NCBI GenBank assembly: GCA_022820545.1
Contig: JAJEFG010000080.1
Span: 1 to 45,999 of the forward strand
Direction of reading: 5' to 3'
Origin: Acidobacteriota bacterium
GTDB lineage: Bacteria; Acidobacteriota; Vicinamibacteria; Marinacidobacterales; Marinacidobacteraceae
Length of the DNA: 45,999 nucleotides
A model generated the notes under the pieces. It made no database searches and was not told where the DNA came from. It saw only the letters and a list, made by a program, of their open reading frames with translations. The position numbers and the translations under genes are program-made. Each line of letters opens with the position of its first letter. The first letter of the stretch is position 1. Shown piece by piece: positions 41,301 through 45,999 of the stretch.

Positions 41301-41524
41301 ATCGGAGCGCCGGCCTCCGGCCGGCGGCCAGTTCTCCCGGTGGGGGCCGCGCGGGAGCGCGACACGCGCGTTGATGGCGGCAGTCCAGGTGAGCGTGAGG
41401 GCCACGCTTGTCTCCTTTCGGAGGGCGTTGCGCCGTCCCCTGGTTGGGTGTCGGCGGGGACGATTGCGGTGCGCATTTCGCCTCCCTGCGGTCGGCGATG
41501 CCGGCCGGAGGCCGGCGCTCCGAT
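41301..41524. mobile_element. Small element bounded by 25-bp perfect inverted repeats (MITE-like)
   Basis: The segment 41301-41325 (ATCGGAGCGCCGGCCTCC...) is the exact reverse complement of 41500-41524 (25 of 25). Each arm carries the core of the dispersed repeat family. The 174-bp interior has no credible gene. No target-site duplication is visible, so two inverted copies of the repeat are an equally good reading. It fills the divergent space between the CitE-like gene and 41559. Confidence 0.5.
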
Positions 41525-41558
41525 TCCCGGGAACCGCAGCGGTCGACCGTTCGTTTGG

Positions 41559-42113
41559 ATGAGCATGATGAGACTGCTGCGCAACGCAACCCAGGCCACC
41601 CTCGCTCTCGCCCTGACGGCCCTCCCGGCGCTCGGGCAGGAGCGACCCTGGCTCCACGTTCAGGTCGAGGACGGCGACGACAACACCAAGGTCGAGGTGA
41701 ACCTGCCGTTCGCCGCGGTCGAAGCGCTCGGCGACTCGCTCGGCGAGCACATCCTCGACGAGATCGGGAAGGAGTGGGACCACGACACCGACGTGGACGT
41801 GGACGCCGAGGACCTCCGCGCGCTGTGGCAGTCGCTCCGCGACAACCCGGGCGCCTGGGTGACCATCGACGAAGAGGACGGCGGCAACCTGCGCGCCCGC
41901 ATGGACGGCGACGAGGTCCGCATCGAGGGCAGCGGGGACGACGGCGCGCTCGACATCCGGGTTCCGGTCGCCTTCGGGGATGCACTCTTCGGTGAAGAGG
42001 GAACCGAGCCCGACCTCGCCGCGGCGATCCGGGCGCTCGCGGACCACGACGACGTCCTGGTTTCCGTGGGCGGGGACGACGGCCGGGTCCGGGTCTGGAT
42101 CGGGCCGCGCTAG
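41559..42113 (+). CDS. Exported hypothetical protein with Asp-rich beta repeats
   Basis: 184 residues with an N-terminal signal peptide (LLRNATQATLALALTALPALGQ). The mature part alternates beta strands with acidic turns: HVQVEDGDDNTKVEVNLPF, WVTIDEEDGGNLRARMDGDEVRI, LDIRVPVAFGDALFGEE and VLVSVGGDDGRVRVWIG. I do not know a named family. Its layout (two-strand units separated by PL/PV helix segments) matches the next gene, 6 bp downstream, so the two are probably diverged tandem paralogues in one transcript. Several in-frame ATGs (41559, 41565, 41568) are possible starts. Confidence 0.75.
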   Translation: MSMMRLLRNATQATLALALTALPALGQERPWLHVQVEDGDDNTKVEVNLPFAAVEALGDSLGEHILDEIGKEWDHDTDVDVDAEDLRALWQSLRDNPGAWVTIDEEDGGNLRARMDGDEVRIEGSGDDGALDIRVPVAFGDALFGEEGTEPDLAAAIRALADHDDVLVSVGGDDGRVRVWIGPR

Positions 42114-42119
42114 GCAGCC

Positions 42120-42683
42120 ATGCTCCGTCTGCTCGGACTCCTGCTCGCCGCGGCCCTGATCTCGGCGCTCCTGTTCGGCGCCTGCGTCGCGGCCTGCGGC
42201 GTCGCGGTGGTCTCCGTGGTCGCCGAGGAGGGGCCGAACATCGTCGCGCCCGTCCCCCTGATGCTGCCCCTCGCCGCGCTCCATCTCGTCCCGGACCAAG
42301 TGGTGGACGACGAGGTCCATGAACACCTGGATGCCCTCGAAGGGGCGGCGGTGCTGGCGCTCGGGCCCTTCGCCCGAGCCCTCGAAGCGGCGGGCGACGC
42401 CGAGCTCGTGCGGGTCACCGACGGAGAGGACGAGGTCCTCATCGCGACCGAAGGCGACGATCTCGTCATCCGGGTGCGGGAGGGCGGCGACCCGGGCAAC
42501 CGGGTCTTCCTGCGAACGCCGCTCCGCGTGCTCGAGGACATCGGGGACGCCTGCGAGGCGTCGGGGGAGTCCAGGATCCGCTGCGATCCCCTCGGAATGG
42601 CCCGGTCGCTGCTTTCGGCCGCCCGCGGCACGGAAATCGAGGTTCGCGACGGCGAGACCCGGGTGGACATCACCGTCTGGTAG
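42120..42683 (+). CDS. Membrane-anchored hypothetical protein, paralogue of upstream gene
   Basis: 187 residues. The N-terminal hydrophobic segment LLGLLLAAALISALLFGACVAACGVAVVSVV looks like an uncleaved anchor or a lipoprotein-like signal (Cys in an LFGAC context). The rest repeats the pattern of the upstream protein: LMLPLAALHLVPDQVVDDEV, LVRVTDGEDEVLIATEGDDLVIRV, VFLRTPLRVLED and TEIEVRDGETRVDITV. No function is recognised. The 6-bp spacing suggests an operon and possibly a complex of soluble and anchored partners. Confidence 0.72.
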   Translation: MLRLLGLLLAAALISALLFGACVAACGVAVVSVVAEEGPNIVAPVPLMLPLAALHLVPDQVVDDEVHEHLDALEGAAVLALGPFARALEAAGDAELVRVTDGEDEVLIATEGDDLVIRVREGGDPGNRVFLRTPLRVLEDIGDACEASGESRIRCDPLGMARSLLSAARGTEIEVRDGETRVDITVW

Positions 42684-42715
42684 CGCCCTCACGCGAGCTG
42701 CCGCACCCCATCCCG

Positions 42716-42741
42716 TGTCTCACGGCGTGGCCTGTGAGACA
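42716..42741. promoter_or_regulatory. Palindromic candidate operator upstream of vapB-type gene
   Basis: TGTCTCAC (42716-42723) and GTGAGACA (42734-42741) form an 8-bp perfect inverted repeat with a 10-bp centre, about 30 bp before the antitoxin start. Ribbon-helix-helix antitoxins usually bind such palindromes to repress their own operon. Confidence 0.5.
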
Positions 42742-42769
42742 GTGAAACTGTGATCCTGCTATTCTGTGA
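42732..42769 (+). promoter_or_regulatory. Three CTGTGA direct repeats at 16-bp period
   Basis: CTGTGA occurs at 42732, 42748 and 42764, exactly 16 bp apart, and the last overlaps the region just before the antitoxin ATG at 42772. A weak -10 (TATTCT, 42760-42765) lies within it, so bound repressor would block initiation. Confidence 0.45.
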
Positions 42770-42771
42770 CG

Positions 42772-43074
42772 ATGAAGAACATCACGGTATCCGTCGACGA
42801 GGAGACATATCGGGCGGCGCGCATCGCCGCAGCGGAACGGGGCACCTCAGTCTCCGCTCTGGTGCGCGGCGCACTTGAGGAGATCGCCTCGAACCACGCA
42901 GGGGAGAGCCCCAACGAGGAGTTGCTGCGCACCCTGGACGAGATCCGCGAGTCCATGATCGCCCGGGGCTCGAAGTTCTCGGCGGCCGACAACCTCCCGC
43001 GTGAAGAACTCTACGATCGGGAGGCCCGCCGCCGGGAAGACGAAGCACACCTGAAGCGCCATGCGGTTCGTTGA
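42772..43074 (+). CDS. Ribbon-helix-helix antitoxin (VapB type)
   Basis: 100 residues from the ATG at 42772; a GTG two codons upstream is possible. The N-terminal ribbon-helix-helix (MKNITVSVDEETYRAARIAAAERGTSVSALVRGALEEI) is of the Arc/CopG type seen in VapB proteins. The charged, probably disordered C-terminal tail would wrap the toxin. It overlaps the PIN-domain gene by 14 bp, the usual toxin-antitoxin arrangement with the antitoxin first. Confidence 0.87.
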   Translation: MKNITVSVDEETYRAARIAAAERGTSVSALVRGALEEIASNHAGESPNEELLRTLDEIRESMIARGSKFSAADNLPREELYDREARRREDEAHLKRHAVR

Positions 43075-43468
43075 TACCAACGTACTGATCCACGCAGCCT
43101 GCCCGCCTCCGAACGACGTGGCCAAAGCCGAGCGGGCCGCGGAACTGTTGAGGACCGCGGACATCGCGCTCTCGGCTCAGGTACTCCAGGAGTTCTACGT
43201 TCAGGCGACGCGCGCCACTCGCCCCGGCGCCCTGACCCACGACGACGCCCGACGGATGGTCAGGAGTCTCCAACGCTTTCCAGTACAGCCAGTGACCGCG
43301 CAAGTCGTGAACGACGCGTTGGCGCTTCGGGAGCGATTCCAGATCAACTACTGGGACGCCGCGATTCTGGCAGCAGCACGTGTCGCCGGCTGCGACACCG
43401 TGTACACGGAAGACCTCAACGACGGACGGGACTACGACGGTGTGCGCGTGGTGAATCCCTTCGCCTAG
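43061..43468 (+). CDS. vapC: PIN-domain toxin (VapC type ribonuclease)
   Basis: 135 residues. The PIN fold has acidic metal-binding residues in RFVDTNVLIH (D5), SAQVLQEFYVQATR (E), INYWDAAILAAAR (D) and the VYTEDLNDGRDYDG segment (D/E). VapC toxins cleave tRNA or rRNA until neutralised by VapB. The stop codon overlaps that of the convergent barrel gene (CTAG palindrome at 43465-43468). Confidence 0.92.
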   Translation: MRFVDTNVLIHAACPPPNDVAKAERAAELLRTADIALSAQVLQEFYVQATRATRPGALTHDDARRMVRSLQRFPVQPVTAQVVNDALALRERFQINYWDAAILAAARVAGCDTVYTEDLNDGRDYDGVRVVNPFA

Positions 43469-45894
43469 AACCGGAAGAGGCGCGTGAACTTGACGATGAA
43501 GGACTGGGTATTCAGTTCGGGGTACCCGGGGACCAGGGTGTCCCGGAGCGAGTTGTAGACCACGTAGAAGTCGCTGCCCGGCTCGTACTCCCAGCGGAAG
43601 CGGACGTTCGTGGAGAGGCTGCCGGCGGCGCTGTTGTACTGGAGGAACGCCGCCAGGAAGCTGCGCGGCGAGACGGTGTAGTTGATGCGGGCGGCCAGCA
43701 GGTTCGTGTCGTAGTCGCCCTCGGGCAGCGCGATCCAGTTCGCGGAGACCATCGGCTCGACGGTCAGACGGGTCATGAGTTCGATCCGGCCGCGCCAGGC
43801 GAGTTCCCGGCGGGTGCCGGAGAAGAACCCGCCCTGCTGGTAGGCGAAGTTGCCTGAGACCGGGCGCTGGGGACCCGCCTGGTAGCTGAGCCGCACGTAG
43901 TCGAAGTCGTAGCTGCCGGGCGCCACCCCGAGTTCGTCGCTCAGCGAGAACGATTCGCTCAGCACCTCGCGGTTCCGGGCGGCGTTCACGTTGACGCTGT
44001 CCCCGTTCTCGAACTCCATGTCGTAGCGGAAGCCGAAGATCCGGGTCTCGAGCTCGCCCTCGTTGTCGGTGGTGTAGTCCACGCTGCCGGTCCAGCCGAG
44101 CTTGCGCAGCCAGGCGATCGAGTGCGGCCGGGGACTGAAGCGGGCCTCGGCGTAGTTCCGCTGGAAGTCCCGCCGGCGCAGGAAGCCGATCCCCGGGTCG
44201 AAGTCGTCCCCGACCACCAGCCGTTCCGCCTGGAGCCCGTAGCGGTCGCCGTTGTAGTCGAGCTGCCCCAGATAGCTGAGCCCGGTCGCGTCCTCGAGTT
44301 CGTTCTGCGTCCAGGCGGCGTAGCTGCGGATGTCGAGGTTCTCGAAGAAGCCGAAGCGGGCGTCCATGCCGTAGGCGAAGTTCCGGCCCAGGCCGCTCGC
44401 GGTGTGGGACCGGTAGGTGCCCATGACGCCCACGGTGCTGCGGTTCAGGATGTCCCGCTTCAGCCGGAGGACGGAGTAGTCCGTCTCCGGGGAGCGGGCG
44501 TCCGCGCTCTTGCCGCTGCGGATGGCGAGGGCGCCCACGTTGTAGTCGCCCAGCTTCCCGGTAACCCGGGCGCCGCCCGCGATGGGAACCGCCTGGCCGT
44601 CCTCGATGCCGATGCGGCGGCTGAAGAAGAGCACCGGGGTGCTGCTCGGCGGACCGAAACTGCGGGTGGAGCCCGGCGGCGCGCCGCGGCCGCCCGAGGC
44701 GCCGAAGTCGAAGATCCCCTGCCCCTCGAGGAAGAACTCGCGCTTTTCGGGGAAGAAGAGGCTGAAGCGGGTGAGGTTGATCTGCTGCGCGTCGGCCTCG
44801 ACCTGGGCGAAGTCGGTGTTCCAGGTGAGGTCGGCGGTGAGTCCGCTGGTGATGCCCACCTTGGCGTCCACCCCGAAATCGCCTCCGTAGTCGCGGTCGA
44901 GCGACCCGCTCTCGATTCGGGCCCCGGCCGAGTCGCCGATGAGGTACGGCTTCACCTCGACGGTCCGGGAACTCGCCGGCGCCTCGAGGCCCACCAGGGT
45001 GCCCGCCGAACTCACCTTGGTGATCGCCCGCGGCCCGAGCGCCGCCGGCACCTGGGTGAAGTACGACATCTCGTTCTTCCACCGGACCACCCGCCGGAAG
45101 TTGATGCCCCAGACCTGCGGGCCGCCCCGGTCGTAGCGGAGCGTCTTGAACGGAATCCGCATCTCCACGGTCCAGCCGTTCTCGAAGCGCGCCGCCTTCG
45201 AATCCCAGACCGCGGTCCAGTCCCGGTTCACCCCCCGCTCGTCCACGATCAGTCCGTCGAAGAAGCCGCCGATCGGGTTCAGGTAGAAGAAGAAGGCGTT
45301 CCGGCGGTCGTAGAAGGTGTCCAGGATGACCGCGAGGTTCGCGTTGTTGAAGATGCCGAAGTTGTCCCGCCGCATTTCGGTGGCGACGATCCGGTCCGGC
45401 TGGCTGTCCCAGCACCGCCCGGCGACGTAGACGGCGTCGTCGTCGTAGAAGACCCAGACCTCGGTCTCCTCGGTGGCCGGCTCGCCTTCGAGCGGGAGCG
45501 CCTGGATGAAGCCGCCCACCCCCGGAACGCGGTCGTAGATCCCGTCGTCGAGCCGTCCGTCGAGTTCGAGGGGCTCGTCGATGCGGGTGGCGCGCATGGT
45601 GGCCCCGCCGAGATCGTCGCGGCGGACCATCTCGGGGAGTTCGGGCGGCGCGGGACCGCGCACGGTGAACGCCGGCTCGGGCGCCGAGCCCTGGTTGTCC
45701 TGGCGTTCCGGCGGTGCCGCGGACTGCGCCCATAGCGAGGGCGGCGCCAGCAGCGCGGTAGCGAGAACGAAGCGAACCAAGGGGCGGGAGAAGGGTGCGA
45801 AACCCGGGAGGCGGAACTCTACGTCGGGACCCGCGAGCAGTCGGGGAGCCCTCGGACCCAATCCGGGGGCGCCACCCCCGCTCTTGAGCCCCAC
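43465..45894 (-). CDS. CBM9-like/DUF5916 outer-membrane beta-barrel protein
   Basis: Up to 809 residues. A signal-like segment VRFVLATALLAPPSLWAQ precedes a CBM9-like carbohydrate-binding domain (IDEPLELDGRLDDGIYDRVPGVGGF, ETEVWVFYDDDAVYVAGRCWD, 'GWTVEMRIPFKTLRY'). The long C-terminal barrel has many alternating aromatic strands (FFPEKREFFLEGQGIFDFG, PVLFFSRRIG) and ends in Phe (FTRLFRF), as expected for an outer-membrane barrel. DUF5916 proteins are common in Gemmatimonadota and Bacteroidota; their role is unknown. The start is uncertain: GTG 45894 gives an overlong leader, while TTG 45780 gives a normal signal peptide but no clear ribosome binding site. Confidence 0.85.
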   Translation of the reverse strand: MGLKSGGGAPGLGPRAPRLLAGPDVEFRLPGFAPFSRPLVRFVLATALLAPPSLWAQSAAPPERQDNQGSAPEPAFTVRGPAPPELPEMVRRDDLGGATMRATRIDEPLELDGRLDDGIYDRVPGVGGFIQALPLEGEPATEETEVWVFYDDDAVYVAGRCWDSQPDRIVATEMRRDNFGIFNNANLAVILDTFYDRRNAFFFYLNPIGGFFDGLIVDERGVNRDWTAVWDSKAARFENGWTVEMRIPFKTLRYDRGGPQVWGINFRRVVRWKNEMSYFTQVPAALGPRAITKVSSAGTLVGLEAPASSRTVEVKPYLIGDSAGARIESGSLDRDYGGDFGVDAKVGITSGLTADLTWNTDFAQVEADAQQINLTRFSLFFPEKREFFLEGQGIFDFGASGGRGAPPGSTRSFGPPSSTPVLFFSRRIGIEDGQAVPIAGGARVTGKLGDYNVGALAIRSGKSADARSPETDYSVLRLKRDILNRSTVGVMGTYRSHTASGLGRNFAYGMDARFGFFENLDIRSYAAWTQNELEDATGLSYLGQLDYNGDRYGLQAERLVVGDDFDPGIGFLRRRDFQRNYAEARFSPRPHSIAWLRKLGWTGSVDYTTDNEGELETRIFGFRYDMEFENGDSVNVNAARNREVLSESFSLSDELGVAPGSYDFDYVRLSYQAGPQRPVSGNFAYQQGGFFSGTRRELAWRGRIELMTRLTVEPMVSANWIALPEGDYDTNLLAARINYTVSPRSFLAAFLQYNSAAGSLSTNVRFRWEYEPGSDFYVVYNSLRDTLVPGYPELNTQSFIVKFTRLFRF

Positions 45895-45933
45895 GCCGAG
45901 GCGGGAGCCACCTTTCCGGATGTGGTTGGAGCG

Positions 45934-45999
45934 TGCGCGGCGCGGAGCGCCGCGGTGCCGGTCTGGAGGCCCCCTCCGGGAGGACTGGCCGGCGTTCCA
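45934..45999. repeat. Dispersed two-hairpin repeat, copy F (right edge)
   Basis: Hairpin 1 is CGCGGCGC-GGA-GCGCCGCG (45936-45954). The core GCCGGTCTGGAG is then interrupted by a further CCCCCTCCGGGAGG hairpin before GGCCGGCGTTCC. Positions 45934-45968 equal 2732-2766 exactly. Confidence 0.7.

Noticed and set aside
41267-41599. N-terminal 111-residue extension of the CitE-like protein
   Set aside because: It is encoded by the inverted-repeat element and is Arg/Pro-rich low-complexity. The family fold begins at the GTG at 41266.
43465-45733. 983-residue minus-strand frame at 42782-45733 and 537-residue plus-strand frame opposite
   Set aside because: Both are shadows of the DUF5916 barrel gene and, at the lower end, of vapBC.

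Overview
The window is high-GC bacterial DNA, densely coding, with many GTG and TTG starts and short or overlapping gene junctions. A peptidoglycan-associated lipoprotein (Pal), a CBM9-plus-barrel outer-membrane protein (DUF5916 type), a secreted TolB-propeller amidohydrolase and a GspE/PilB ATPase point to a diderm. This mixture, together with PyrD class 1B/PyrK, KorAB and IcmF, fits Gemmatimonadota best. That placement is inference from gene content only; no rRNA is present.

Layout. 1-2.6 kb: 5' part of an exonuclease-RecQ fusion helicase running off the left edge, then tRNA-Leu(TAA), tRNA-Cys(GCA) and tRNA-Gly(GCC), all on the minus strand. 2.8-8.8 kb: a minus-strand run DUF1844 - ribF - STAS - RsbW-like kinase - RsbU-like phosphatase - cysS - yraN, that is, a complete partner-switching module inside housekeeping genes. 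9.0-12.3 kb: mazG converging on comEC. 12.3-20 kb: minus-strand rpsA - HU, then icmF - free-standing B12-binding protein - birA - unknown gene - comEC. 20.4-27.3 kb: plus-strand korA - korB - EamA transporter - pdxS - pdxT - degenerate NtrC-like regulator. 27.4-32.9 kb: minus-strand pal, and HU - gspE - pyrK - pyrD - pyrF with marked hairpin regions between cistrons. 33-37.4 kb: minus-strand JmjC/cupin_4 oxygenase followed by a very large amidohydrolase. 37.5-40.4 kb: plus-strand Asp-rich repeat peptide, lipoprotein serine hydrolase and DAACS symporter. 40.4-46 kb: a CitE-like lyase, two related tandem envelope proteins, a VapBC-type toxin-antitoxin pair and the DUF5916 barrel.

The most interesting locus is at 36.2-37.8 kb. 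A JmjC-type Fe(II)/2-oxoglutarate oxygenase with an intact HxD...H triad is divergent, with about 110 bp between start codons, from a 90-residue protein. That protein has an RRSYLRR segment and four DSDG(S/G)D repeats ending in a GYR terminus, and it has its own convincing promoter and ribosome binding site. I propose it as a candidate modifying-enzyme/substrate pair (a hydroxy-Asp peptide); this is a hypothesis.

Other points of note are a dispersed two-hairpin repeat family (35 bp identical at the two ends of the window), a 25-bp perfect inverted-repeat pair around 41.3-41.5 kb, an intrinsic terminator and long stem between pyrK and pyrD, and a regulator that looks like a sigma-54 activator but has lost the GAFTGA and Walker residues.
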